From assembly GCF_025766255.1 (NCBI RefSeq), contig NW_026516760.1, forward strand, positions 1 to 64,000: DNA of 64,000 bases. Direction: 5' to 3'. Positions 11,052-21,486 of the stretch are shown here, in pieces. A program made the translations under genes and the position numbers. The DNA comes from Zychaea mexicana (Eukaryota; Mucoromycota; Mucoromycetes; Mucorales; Lichtheimiaceae). The notes under the pieces are model-generated. The model was not told the DNA's origin and searched no databases. It worked only from the letters and a program-made list of their open reading frames with translations. How positions within the stretch are numbered: the stretch's first letter is position 1; every line of letters begins with the position of its first letter.

Positions 11052-12308
11052 GTGAATAAAGACGAGGCTGCTGGCGATAAGGCTTCAAAGGGTAAATCAG
11101 CAAGTGATAAGGCGTTCAACGACTTTCTCGAAGGTGTTGGTGAACTTGATGATAGCCAAAAAGCATTGTTGAAATCATTGTGGGAAATCAATGGTCAGGA
11201 TGCGTACTCGCCCGAGGCAGCCTCATCTGGCAGGATGGATAGAACAAAATGGCTTGCATTACCGACTGGCTGGAACTACCAGATTGTAGCTGCTGGTGAT
11301 GTTGGTACATATGCCGCAACATCTATAGTTGAAAGACCTCGCTGACGTGTACGTGCTTAACAAAGAGAGGTCGCCTGAGGCGGAAAACGCAGTTAAATTT
11401 GGAATGTTGAGAATGGATGGTTAGCAGCTCAGAAGGAGGTTGCCTATGTTGACCCACCAGCAGATTCGATTAAGACATTCTTACAAGATTTGGCTGAAGC
11501 CCAGGACTGGATAGCAACTGCTCGTTTGGCTTCATTTGTAGTGCCATTGGCTGCTGAGTATGTGTTCCGCACGATGGGCCACCATTACCTGACCTCTGAC
11601 GCTGCCACCTTTACTGCAAAGTACTCTCAAGTGTTCAGGGCTTCATTGGTGCCAGAGATCGAGAAATTTCTACCTGCACATATACTGTACCATGCAGCCC
11701 TGCACTGGATCTCACCGGCTAGAAGCTATCAGGTAGTTAAGGCGCAAGAGTTATCCTTGAACATCCCGGATGCTGTCAAGACCCGTCTCACATCAGCTCC
11801 ATCTGGTACAGCATTGGTAACTACTACAGCAGCTATTCTCGAGGCAATTGAAGCTTCTGGACGCGGTTTGGCCTACTTGAAACAACTCAAGATTAATTAT
11901 GCTTTAATCAAAACTGTGAATGCCAAGGTCAGGGCGACTCCTACGAAATACCACAAATCATATTTTGCTTACAACGTCGCGAAGCCTTCGGATGAAGAGC
12001 TTACCGAACTGGCTAATGCCAAGGACGAGGCAACACGATTTGCACCGATTGGGCAAGCTTTCCTTGAAACCTACCTAGCAGAGGCGGACCTATCCCGCGC
12101 AATGGCTCTCAGGAAAGCAGCTAACAACAACCCAGTGGTCTATCGTACTGCTAAGGCCGTGTTCCAGAAGTCAGTCAAAGATGTTCCCACAGGTGACAAT
12201 GCATTTGAAGAAATTGTCAAAGGTTCATCGCTTAGCTTGGACGATGATAGTGAAACATCAGCTACCATGGAGACCCCATCAGGCGCTGATGCTAACTTGG
12301 GCGGCTAA
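11052..12308 (+). pseudogene. Gag-like or capsid-like ORF of retrotransposon RE
   Basis: It lies where gag should be, directly after the LTR and putative primer site. The frame is open from upstream of 11052 to 11342, is disrupted by a frameshift and several stops to about 11420, then is open again to 12308 in the original frame. The second part (272 residues, starting MAEAQDWIATARLASFVVPL) is helical and Ala-rich with an acidic C-terminus. I see no zinc knuckle and cannot place it in a known gag family. No protease or reverse transcriptase follows: the sequence passes into a DDE transposase fragment at about 12421. Confidence 0.5.
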
Positions 12309-12423
12309 GACGACGATAGTGCAATAGTAAATACAACAAAAATGGATCTTCTAGCTTGAGCTGGTCAAATGTTTTCAGACAGCGAAAAGAGCAATGGAGT
12401 CTCCTCTAGGTGTACGGGAGTGT
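12309..12423. other. Junction segment between RE and DDE gene (inversion breakpoint 1)
   Basis: Non-coding sequence of unknown origin joins the end of the gag-like frame to the DDE transposase gene at a conserved Trp codon. The DDE sequence resumes at TATGGAAAAG (12423-12432). The partner breakpoint is at 38849. See the inversion finding. Confidence 0.6.
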
Positions 12424-12830
12424 ATGGAAAAGACTTTGAATTCCCAAGTAAGAAAAACAAACTTGACTTAGTATTTTCAAATGAGCAAAAAGTAAATATT
12501 GAATATAACGAAATGGTTGACATTCAGCAGAAATTTCTACAGCTTAACATTAATCAATCAATAGATATGGCTATAGATAGTGAGGACGAAACTGAAAATA
12601 ATACATCTAAATGCAAGAGAGAAAATCAAAGAGAACAGAGAAATAGAGAACATGGTAATTCATATGAAATTGAGAAGATTGTAGGACATGTGTATACTGA
12701 TAATAAGTACATATTTGAGGTTAAGTGGGTTGGATATAGTGTAAAGGATAATAGCTGGTTAACAGTTGATAAGTTTAATTCCCGGGAAATGCTACATGAA
12801 TATATGGCCACACATGGTATTCAGCTCTAA
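12424..12830 (+). pseudogene. 3' fragment of X-element DDE-chromodomain transposase
   Basis: The fragment encodes the last part of the transposase from YGKDFEFPSKKN through a Lys/Arg/Glu-rich linker to a C-terminal chromodomain (SYEIEKIVGHVYT, then FEVKWVGYSVKDNSW). It is almost identical to 34792-35199. The catalytic core is missing because the retrotransposon RE is joined to it at a broken Trp codon. Its 3' end converges on the Rep gene, with 34 bp between the stops. The missing 5' part is probably the fragment at 38849-39922. Confidence 0.85.
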
Positions 12831-12864
12831 ATTAATTTCTTATTTCTTTGTTTATTAAAAAATC

Positions 12865-14931
12865 TCATATTGCATCAACCTCTCGTTTACTTGCCCAATT
12901 ATATTTATTTTTTATGCATTCATTAGTTATACTTGTACTTATATTAGTACCTGTTGATTTATTTTTGACGTCAGTTTCTTTTGTTATATCTATATCATCT
13001 ATTATAGCCTGTTTTATATCCTTATGCTTTTTAAAATATTCTTTTGGTTTTATTTCTTCTACTACCTTCTTGTTTCTCCATTTATTTTTATTTTGTCTTT
13101 TTTTCTTTTTACGTTTTGGTATAGTATTAGGTATATTACAGTCACTGCTTTGCTCTGATTCGGATGTACTGACATCTATATATTTATGTTTCTCTGTATC
13201 TTGTGGTAGGTTTTCCCAATCGATGTTATCAGTTATAACTTCATCACATTTAATATCATTTAATACATCCTCCCAATGTCTACAATCTTCTGGTAGGGGT
13301 GCCTTTACAGTTGACCATCCTCTATTATTTTGTTGAGGTGTTTTATGCTGTTTATTGTTCTGTGTATTATTACTATTATGTTTTTTTTCTTGTTCCTTCA
13401 TATATTCTTCTGTATCAGCTAATTCTTGCAGTTCCTCTACTGTTTTATCCATCGGTGTATATTTTTTGATACCATCCTGACCACTATTATGTGCATAACG
13501 GATAAATGTATGCTGATCTTGGTATTCGTTTTCGAATTCATCTTTGTATAAGTCTTCATACATATACATGTTTTCATAATACATGAATTTATTTTCATAA
13601 TCCTTCACCTTCATTGTGTATGGATTCCATATTATATAACCTTTACGGTTCTTATCAACATAGATAATATATAAACGATTGAGCGTTGGTTCTAACTCAT
13701 ATACTGATTTATTTTTGTATAACATGTGCGGCATATAGTTACTATTCAGTATTATTGGCATATTTTTCTTTTTAGTTATTGACTTTGTGAATTTGCCATT
13801 AAGTTTTAACCGTGTTCCTTCTAACATTTGGTTTAAAAATGTTAATTTGAAATCAGAACCTGTTTCTTCATTATACATAAAATCATAATCATCATCCTTA
13901 TAATCTGACCAATCATTTTCTTTATTCATTAGATATGCTCGATGGCCACCTTGTTCTAATACATCAATGTTATATGTCTTACCTACATTTGATGGACCTA
14001 CAATCCAGTATTGTGGTATCTTATTTTTACCACCAAACATTGTTTCAATCCCAGACATAGACCACATATGTAATTTATTTCCAGGGTTATTTTCCATATC
14101 GGCATCATGAAAGTAAGAATTTAAATTTGATTTTACAGTATCATATTTCCATAGCAATTCTGGATATATTTTGGTAGCTTTCCGCATATTAAGCTGCTTA
14201 GTAATTAATTGATATCCAAGTAACTGTTGGTGCATTTCTCTGATCTTAACTTCGTAATTTGGATCCATATTATAACAAATATAATCTTTTCCTTTCATAC
14301 AATAGCTAATAGACTTTTGTGGATTACCACCTGGTTTGATATTTGGAGTAACACCATCAATAGTAAAGAATTTACGTGCTGTTTTTGTGTCGAATCGCTC
14401 ATCCATTTGTATCCATATGTGTACATGTTTCTCATTGGTTTCTGGTGCAATTTCATCACATGCAATTGCCTTTTCAATTCGATAACCAATACGTTCATGT
14501 TTTATAAACCATTCCATGATTTGTTCTTTTGTTAAATGGAAGTCCTTACAAATATATGTGAACAGCCCTTTAGTGTTTTGGAATCGGAATTCTTTGACGC
14601 CCTGTGAGGAATCTGCACCAGAGGTGTTACCCTCTAACATTGCATCGGAAAATTGAGGATTTGAGGATTTGAGGAATCTCACATATGCCCTAATTCTACC
14701 CATGATCTTAGAACGGCTTTGGTCCTTTGTTTTTTTGTCAATTTTTGTATTTTTCAAGTTTTTTATTAGTTCATCCTTTAGTTGGTCAATGATAATGTTA
14801 ACATCATTAATATGTTTGTGATGTTCAGCAAGATATTTAGCTCTTTTAATCAGGAGCATCAAAGTTATTCCTAAAATAGGAACGAACTCAGCCATTATGG
14901 CAAGAAATGTTAGTAAGTTAATCTGATCCAT
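12865..14931 (-). CDS. CRESS-type Rep: HUH endonuclease plus SF3 helicase (copy 1)
   Basis: An intact frame of 688 residues. An N-terminal hydrophobic helix (about 6-28) is followed by a charged helix and a linker at 88-110. The HUH nuclease has motif I FTYICKDF (124-131), motif II HVHIW (169-173) and motif III YCMK (Y210, K213). The superfamily 3 helicase has Walker A GPSNVGKT (312-319), a Walker B region near 346-355 and motif C PIILNSN (392-398). Residues from about 480 are Asn/Lys-rich and acidic, without a domain. Rep proteins of this type nick an origin and start rolling-circle replication of ssDNA viruses, plasmids or transposons. The order and spacing of motifs fit, but the protein is about twice usual viral length and the membrane helix is unusual. 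It is convergent with the DDE gene. Confidence 0.85.
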   Translation of the reverse strand: MDQINLLTFLAIMAEFVPILGITLMLLIKRAKYLAEHHKHINDVNIIIDQLKDELIKNLKNTKIDKKTKDQSRSKIMGRIRAYVRFLKSSNPQFSDAMLEGNTSGADSSQGVKEFRFQNTKGLFTYICKDFHLTKEQIMEWFIKHERIGYRIEKAIACDEIAPETNEKHVHIWIQMDERFDTKTARKFFTIDGVTPNIKPGGNPQKSISYCMKGKDYICYNMDPNYEVKIREMHQQLLGYQLITKQLNMRKATKIYPELLWKYDTVKSNLNSYFHDADMENNPGNKLHMWSMSGIETMFGGKNKIPQYWIVGPSNVGKTYNIDVLEQGGHRAYLMNKENDWSDYKDDDYDFMYNEETGSDFKLTFLNQMLEGTRLKLNGKFTKSITKKKNMPIILNSNYMPHMLYKNKSVYELEPTLNRLYIIYVDKNRKGYIIWNPYTMKVKDYENKFMYYENMYMYEDLYKDEFENEYQDQHTFIRYAHNSGQDGIKKYTPMDKTVEELQELADTEEYMKEQEKKHNSNNTQNNKQHKTPQQNNRGWSTVKAPLPEDCRHWEDVLNDIKCDEVITDNIDWENLPQDTEKHKYIDVSTSESEQSSDCNIPNTIPKRKKKKRQNKNKWRNKKVVEEIKPKEYFKKHKDIKQAIIDDIDITKETDVKNKSTGTNISTSITNECIKNKYNWASKREVDAI

Positions 14932-15021
14932 GTTGTGTTGAATGTTGTGAAAGTGTTGTATATATAACAGATAAAATTCGCTTGATATCTTGAGGTATTA
15001 TTTTATATAATAAATAAAAAT

Positions 15022-15029
15022 TCAATTTT
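15022..15029 (-). promoter_or_regulatory. AAAATTGA promoter-like box, Rep copy 1
   Basis: The minus strand reads AAAATTGAATTTTTAT, 90 bp upstream of the Rep ATG. The second Rep copy has the box at the same distance (88 bp). Confidence 0.65.
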
Positions 15030-15056
15030 TATTTATTTTGAAAATTTAAATGTATG

Positions 15057-15288
15057 AAGATTGTTTAATAAGTTTTTGATTATAACATTTTTTATTTTTA
15101 AAATATAATTTAATTTTTAAATTTCATTTTTAAATAAAAGATAATGATCATTATGTGAAGGGGTGGTCTGAGAAAAAATCTTTGATTTTTTTGAAGACGT
15201 AGCTGGTCATCGAGACGGTAGTCGAGACCCTAGAATAACGGTAGTTATTCTAAACACTTGTCTACAAGTGTCCTCATGAACAGTGTCC
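15057..15288. mobile_element. Hairpin-rich insertion (delta) with TATG duplication
   Basis: This 232-bp segment interrupts sequence that is continuous in the coiled-coil unit (10205-10235) and in Rep copy 2. TATG is present on both sides (15053-15056 and 15289-15292). It contains adjacent hairpins: GAAAAAATC/GATTTTTT, AGAATAAC-GGTA-GTTATTCT and ACACTTGT-CT-ACAAGTGT. Its right half aligns with the hairpin repeats at 27806, 28362 and 50691 through the shared core AGCTGGTC and the GGTA loop. Confidence 0.65.
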
Positions 15289-15411
15289 TATGCATGCCAA
15301 GATATATGTACATGAATTATTTAAATAAAAATTAATTTGGCTATCCTGATATATCTTAGCTAATAAACCAGCTAGGGTTACTAAATCGCATTAAAATCAT
15401 CATAACTATAG
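15289..15411. other. Right-end module of element X, copy 1
   Basis: About 120 bp from ATGCATGCCAAGATAT to the region around 15411 match the minus strand of 30095-30230 at roughly 85 percent. After it, host repeat R sequence resumes (CCAATCAGCATTAAAC), so the true end of X is near 15395-15420. Confidence 0.55.
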
Positions 15412-15439
15412 CCTTTCCTCTATCCAATCAGCATTAAAC

Positions 15440-15858
15440 AACCTCACCTAGGATTGAGCAAGGGAATTCAGGTCATGCATTTTAAGCACGCTCTTGAAGA
15501 AGGGATCTCAAAATACAGAATGCTTGTTGCATTTCCTGGAGATGTCCCCTAATATACTCAACAAGTAGGTCACGATAATAATATAGATCAATATGTTTGT
15601 TATTGTCATAGAATTTAGGAATCAAGCTGTGGGATAGAGTAATCATTGATGGGAGTTACTTGTATATTGGGCTGCTGGGTACACTCGTTGGGCCATGTTC
15701 TGCTACAATACTGGCATGTTTTCCTTCATTCAGGCGAATAATGACTAGATCTACGATTCTGCAAAGGTTTTTTCATTCCTTGTCCTTTGATCGCAAGATG
15801 GTTTTATGTTCTTTCTTGAGTTCCTTCAGCACAGATAAAGTTTCTTCACAAGCAGCCT
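15440..15858 (-). pseudogene. Decayed coding remnant, unknown
   Basis: One minus-strand frame reads mostly through this interval with a few stops and carries plausible protein segments (RIVDLVIIRLNEGKHASIVA and LIPKFYDNNKHIDLYYYRDL). I do not recognise it. It lies between element X and the chromovirus and may be host coding sequence or an old transposon. Confidence 0.3.
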
Positions 15859-15966
15859 AGAAAATATAACTCATAGTTAAAGAAAAACAAGAGATTTATA
15901 GATTATTAATAAATTATATTATTTTTTACAGTAATAAGTTCAAAAATTTTATATTTAAATACATAT

Positions 15967-16191
15967 TGTCGTGGCTGACTTACAGCGGTTTCGATTAGAA
16001 ACCAGCGTCAAGAAGTATTGGTCAGGTTGCTGAGCGGATCTATCATTTATCTGGTTTTTCTTTTCATCGTCACAGACCCTGGTCGTGTATAAATAGCTGT
16101 AGAAAACAAGTGAAGGATAGAGGATTCATTCTTTTTGAATTAAACAGCAATCTCGAAGACTTCTAGTCCCTTTCTATTGTTGAACACCACA
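15967..16191 (+). repeat. 5' LTR of chromovirus
   Basis: A 225-bp LTR starting TGTCGTGGCTGACTTAC and ending GAACACCACA. It has a TATAAATAG box near 16088, likely the start of the genomic transcript. Confidence 0.95.
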
Positions 16192-16232
16192 TTTTTTTCT
16201 TCGAATTTTGACTACCAATCTATCCTACCACT

Positions 16233-19200
16233 ATGAACAGCCAAGCCACTTTCGATTTCAAGAAGGCTCAAGCCACTGAAGACCTTACCATGGAGGAAGT
16301 TGTTGGCGAGTCGTCCCGTTCCCCAGGCATCTCCAGTGTCGAGAAGGACATCTATGCCCAGCCTGTAGCAGACGGTAGCACCACCGCCATGTTATCGAGC
16401 TTGGAGTCCAAGCATGCTGACCCGCAGGTAATTGCTTCGAGACTTTTTGAGGTCTATAAGGCCCAATTAGAGCAACTTTTGTTGGAAGCACTTCGCCTCG
16501 AGGATGCGCAAGCACCCGCTGAGCAGAAGGCATACCATCAACGCCTTGTTGCTGCTGCCACTGAGCGAGCCCGTGTGTATAAAGACGCCGGTGCCATTGT
16601 GAAGTGTGTCAAGCAGGAGAATGGACCCAAGATTCCTTTGAAGGATCTGCCCGTTTTCCAAATCAAAAACAGTGTCAGAGACAAGACCAAAGAGGTTTTT
16701 TCATCTGTCAACGACTTTTTGACCAAGTTTGAGGTCGTGGTTCGCCACCACAATGCTTCGCCAGAAGATTGCTGGGAAACCACCATGCTGCCAACATTGT
16801 CGACCGAGCAATTGTCTTGGTTCCAACGTCACTTGGCGGACAAACGTCTGTCTTGGTCGCAAGCCAAGAAAGCATTCAACCTGAAATATGGTGGTGCTTC
16901 GCAAGCAGTTGCCATCTCAGACCAGTTGCATGCAATGAAACTTAGACCAAGAGAGAACTTGATCAAGTACACTGACAAGTACAACAAGCTCATGCACGAT
17001 GCCGAGGAGGAGGACAGCAAGACTTGGGGTCAAATCTTTGTCCGGTCACTCACTCCAGAGCTGCAGATGGCTGTGAAGGTGGCTTACGCTGCCTCTGCCA
17101 AGGATCAGCCTCTCAATGTTGCAAAGGCGACCGAACTGCTGAGCATTGTGTACGACGGGTACAAAGATGCTGGCCAAGACGTCAACAATTGGTCACTATC
17201 TGATGATGATGGTGAAGAACATGACCGCAGACCTGCTAAGAAAGCAAGAAAGCAAGAGTCGCGAGTCGACCAGTGTCGTCGCCACCCCACATCCAACCAC
17301 ACCAATGGCCAATGTTTCTCGAGCAAGCCCGAGTCCTCTTCTCAAAAGAGAGACAAAGGTAAGGAACGAGCCGGAACCAAAGTCAATGAAGAACGCTGCT
17401 GGTTTTGCGGCCGCATTCGTGTCGATGGTCACAAGTGCAAAGAGTATCTCGAGCACAAGCAAGCAAGAGAAAAACAATATGAACTTAAACAACGACGTGC
17501 CCAATTGGAACAGGAAAGGGCTCAGTCCGCAACCTCGGCCGCCACCCATAGCGAACCCAACCAGCAGGACCTCCTTCCGGTCACTGACATGGATTTGGAT
17601 TTCGACGCTGTCATTGACAAGGCAAATCAAGGTATGCAGCAGCCGATCCTTTATATGAGATCTGGCGCAAAAGGAAATGAGCGTTCACAGAACAACACTA
17701 ACGATTCTATTTTCGTTCCTATCACGGTACAGAATAGTAGAACCTTGGGACTCTGTGACAGCGGCGCAAATTTTTCTAGTCTGAGCAATAAATTTTGCCA
17801 ACAAAATAAAATACATTTTACAAAGCAAACTGTTCCTATCCATGAGGCAGCGAAAGGCCATATCGCTATGAGCAATGGCATCACTGACCCTTTGACAATC
17901 ATTCACAATGGTATTCAGACAACACATCGATTCTATGTGCTTGATATGACAGATGACACAGAGGTTTCACTCGGTCTTGACATCATGAACAAAATTGGAA
18001 TTTTCCTCGGAGGTTTGGCCCGGTCATGGGACACCCCAACACAGGTAGTTGAAAACACCGATGAGTATCAAACTCCGGATGAAACGCCTGCTGGAACCCC
18101 AGAAGAAAGAGACGCCTTTTTCTCTACTGTTTCTCCCATTCTCGAAGCCAACAAACGGATACCACCTGGAGCATTTTGCAATATCCCAGAAGCCGTTGTG
18201 CGCATCAAAACAATTCCTGGAAAGACAGTCTACACGTGACAATATGATCTTCCACCGAAACTTAATTCTCTTCTGGATGAGACCATATCAAAATGGCTCG
18301 CCGATGGTCTTATACAAGAAGCACTAAGTAACACGGAGTTTAACAACCCAATTATCTTTGTGCCCAAGAAAGACGCTGCTGGTAACCTCGTTGACAGAAG
18401 GCCCTGCCTAGACTTGCGCGCCCTTAACAGGATTCTCATTGAAGATGATCGCTTCCCATTACCATTGGTGAAAGACGTACTTCAGACTCTTAACGGAGCT
18501 AAAGTGGTGACACGACTCGATGTCAAGTCGGCATTTCACAAACTGCCTATTCCAGACCCGGTTGACCAGTCCAAACTAGCCTTCACTCATCGAGGGAAGC
18601 AATGGGTCTATAAAGGTGGGGCTTTTGGCCTAAAATTTTTGAGCAACCAATTTTGTCGGTGCCTTGCTACTATCACAAACGGAATGCGTTGTATTTCCTT
18701 TGTGGACGATGTATACGTTTATGATACAGATTTGGCTTCACATAGCGCCAATGTCGCAGCTGTGGTATCCAAACTGACCGAATGCAATTTGCTACTGAAT
18801 CACGAGAAATCCGGCTTTGCACTATCACGCACCAATGTTTTGGGTTTTGTAGTAGGCGAATCAGGGATATTCTTGGATCCAAAAAAGACATCCAATATAC
18901 AATCGATTGACAGACCTCAAACAGGCAAAGAGGTGATGCGTTTCTTGGGCATTGCAAATTATATGCGCACCCACCTGCCACGATTTTCGGATCTGACAGC
19001 ACCTTTGGACAAGCTACGCAATGTACAAAAGATCGGCGATCTATGGACTCATGAGTGCCAGCGGAGCTTTGAAAACATCAAGCTAGCCCTTACTCGAGCA
19101 CCTACTTTGAGCCAATTTCGACCAGACTTGAAATGCTACCTTGGTACCGACGCGAGCAATGTTGGAATTTCCGCAATCTTATTCCAAAAGCATCCGCGCA

Positions 19201-21026
19201 CAGACAAAGATGGTAACACACAATACGTCATCAAGTACATTGGCTTTATGGCGCGATCTCTTTCTCCATCCGAGACCCGCTGGAGTGTAACTCGACGCGA
19301 GTTGCTCGCTGTGGTATTTGGCTTACAGAAGTTTCATAAGTATCTCTGGGGCACAGATATTCCATTCGAGATCCAAACTGATCATCGCGCACTTGTCTAT
19401 CTCAACTCCCAAAAGTATGCCAACAGCATGATGATGAATTGGTGGGACACACTGCTTGATTACTCTTTTACCGTTGTACACATCCCAGGAGTTACAAACG
19501 TTATTCCCGATGCCTTGTCTCACTTATTCCCGCCTAACGAAGAGCTGGTGGGGGGTACTGACGTGAACACATCGAACTCGAGGACAAAAGACGCTCTTGT
19601 TACACGTGCTGCAAAGACAACGGTACCTGAAGATGCTATGTCACCACCTGATACTGAATCACGTAACCAAGTTATTAGTGATCTACACAACCACATCCAC
19701 GAGCTATTTGATCCAGAATACAAAAGCTTGCCTGGTAATGAGCGAAAGGATTTGCTGTTGAAGAAACACTTATTTGGTCACTTTGGCGCAGATGCTATCG
19801 TGCGAGCTGTTCATGCTGACGGTCTCCACTGGAAGAACCTGAAACAAGATGCTATTGAAACAGTCAAGCAATGTAAGCAATGCATGCAGCACAATGTAGT
19901 CCAAAAAGGTTATCATCCACTACAATCCATCGAGAGCAATTTACCTGGTGATCATTGGGCAATTGACTTTGCGGGACCCTATGACCTCTCACATGATGGA
20001 AATTTATACCTCATGGTGATGATCGACATTTTCAGCAAGTTTTGTTTATTACGCGCTGTACCAGACAAAACTTCCCCGACTGTTGCTACACAACTTATCA
20101 AAATAATAGCTGACTTCGGACCAATGCAAATATTACAAAGTGACAATGGCCGCGAGTTCGTTAATGAATTGATGAACTTGGTATGCAAACAAGCTGGTAT
20201 TGATAGACGTTTGATATCACCATATCATGCACGTGCTAACGGTGCGGCAGAGCGGATGGTACAAACAGCTAAACGAGCCATACACAAGATGATTGACGGC
20301 CAAGTCAAAGACTGGGATCGACATGTACCTTTTGTTCAGTTGGCCTATAATGCACGAATCGCGCCCATACACAATTCAGCTCCATTCTCACTTATGTTTG
20401 GAAGAAGGATGAACGCGTTCAAGGACTATCGGAGTGATATACCCAGTCCTGAGGAGCCACTTGCCCCATATGATGACACAGACCTGAGGAAAAGAATTGA
20501 TGCCATGGCAAAAATTGTTGTGCCAGCCATCAGCCAACGCATCCGCAACGTTCGACAAGCTGCTCAAGATAAATTCAACAAGACCCATCGACTCATCGAA
20601 TTCCCCATCGGTTCCCTGGTTGCAATTGAAGACAAAATACGCACACGTAAAACGGATCCAAAATATGAAGGACCTTTTGTGGTACATTACAAAACAGACA
20701 CAGGAGCATACATCCTCAAGGATAAGACCGGTGACATTATCAGGCCGAGCTTCCCTCCAAGTGCGTTAAAGAGCGTATCTGAGGATCCACTCCTGAGAGA
20801 TGATAAGCATTATGTGATCGATTGTATTATAAACCACCGTGGCAAACCAGGAGAATACGAGTACAAGGTTCGATGGAAGGGCTATGATTCATCTGAGGAT
20901 ACTTGGGAACCACCAGAGAGCTTCGACTCCCCGTTCCTCATCCAGCAGTACTGGCGGAGACGTAATGATCCCACCAGAAATTCTATTGCCGAACGAGTTG
21001 CAGGACGCAAACGAAGACGCCCGTAA
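16233..21026 (+). CDS. Chromovirus Gag-Pol polyprotein with one in-frame TGA
   Basis: One frame of 1,598 codons is broken only by TGA at 18237-18239. Gag runs to about residue 430 and ends in a CCHC-like knuckle (CWFCGRIRVDGHKC). Protease has DSGA near residue 508. Reverse transcriptase begins after the TGA and has FVDD near 822. RNase H has GTDAS. Integrase has an HHCC zinc domain and the catalytic segments AIDFAGP, SDNGREF and NGAAERM. The C-terminus is a chromodomain (KVRWKGYDSSEDTWEPP), which guides integration to marked chromatin. The TGA falls at the start of RT where related elements have Arg, so CGA to TGA mutation is likelier than programmed readthrough, which normally lies between Gag and Pol. 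Everything else looks functional. Confidence 0.9.
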
Positions 21027-21086
21027 TCGACCTACTTTCAGATCACCACTTCTTCTTTCCAGTTGCAACAACCTGGAGGGGGGTTA

Positions 21087-21311
21087 TGTCGTGGCTGACT
21101 TACAGCGGTTTCGATTAGAAACCAGCGTCAAGAAGTATTGGTCAGGTTGCTGAGCGGATCTATCATTTATCTGGTTTTTCTTTTCATCGTCACAGACCCT
21201 GGTCGTGTATAAATAGCTGTAGAAAACAAGTGAAGGATAGAGGATTCATTCTTTTTGAATTAAACAGCAATCTCGAAGACTTCTAGTCCCTTTCTATTGT
21301 TGAACACCACA
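21087..21311 (+). repeat. 3' LTR of chromovirus
   Basis: 225 bp, with no difference from the 5' LTR found by eye. It is preceded by a polypurine tract GGAGGGGGG. Confidence 0.95.
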
Positions 21312-21486
21312 CATACACCGTAGGAAAAAAAACCTTAAAAAACCTAAATAAACCTGAATAAACCTGAATTTTCATAGTATTTGAACTTCCGACACACCTG
21401 GGCACTTAATGTATTTTTATTTTTACTTTGATTGTGACAAACTTTAGTCTGTTTCTTCTTCTACGTCCCCATTAACTCGTTCAGCA

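Larger units (their letters stand above)
15967..21311 (+). mobile_element. Ty3/gypsy chromovirus, nearly intact, identical LTRs
   Basis: The full element is 5,345 bp. Its LTRs appear identical, which points to recent insertion. The target duplication CATAT is at 15962-15966 on the left. On the right it is CATA at 21312-21315 completed by a T at 26768, because a CACTA element inserted inside the duplication. A G-rich polypurine tract precedes the 3' LTR near 21075-21083. I see no standard tRNA primer site after the 5' LTR; self-priming as in Tf1 is possible but untested. Confidence 0.95.

Noticed and set aside
12369..12423. A separate 153-residue chromodomain protein starting at 12369
   Set aside because: The first codons are junction sequence; the rest is the tail of the DDE transposase.
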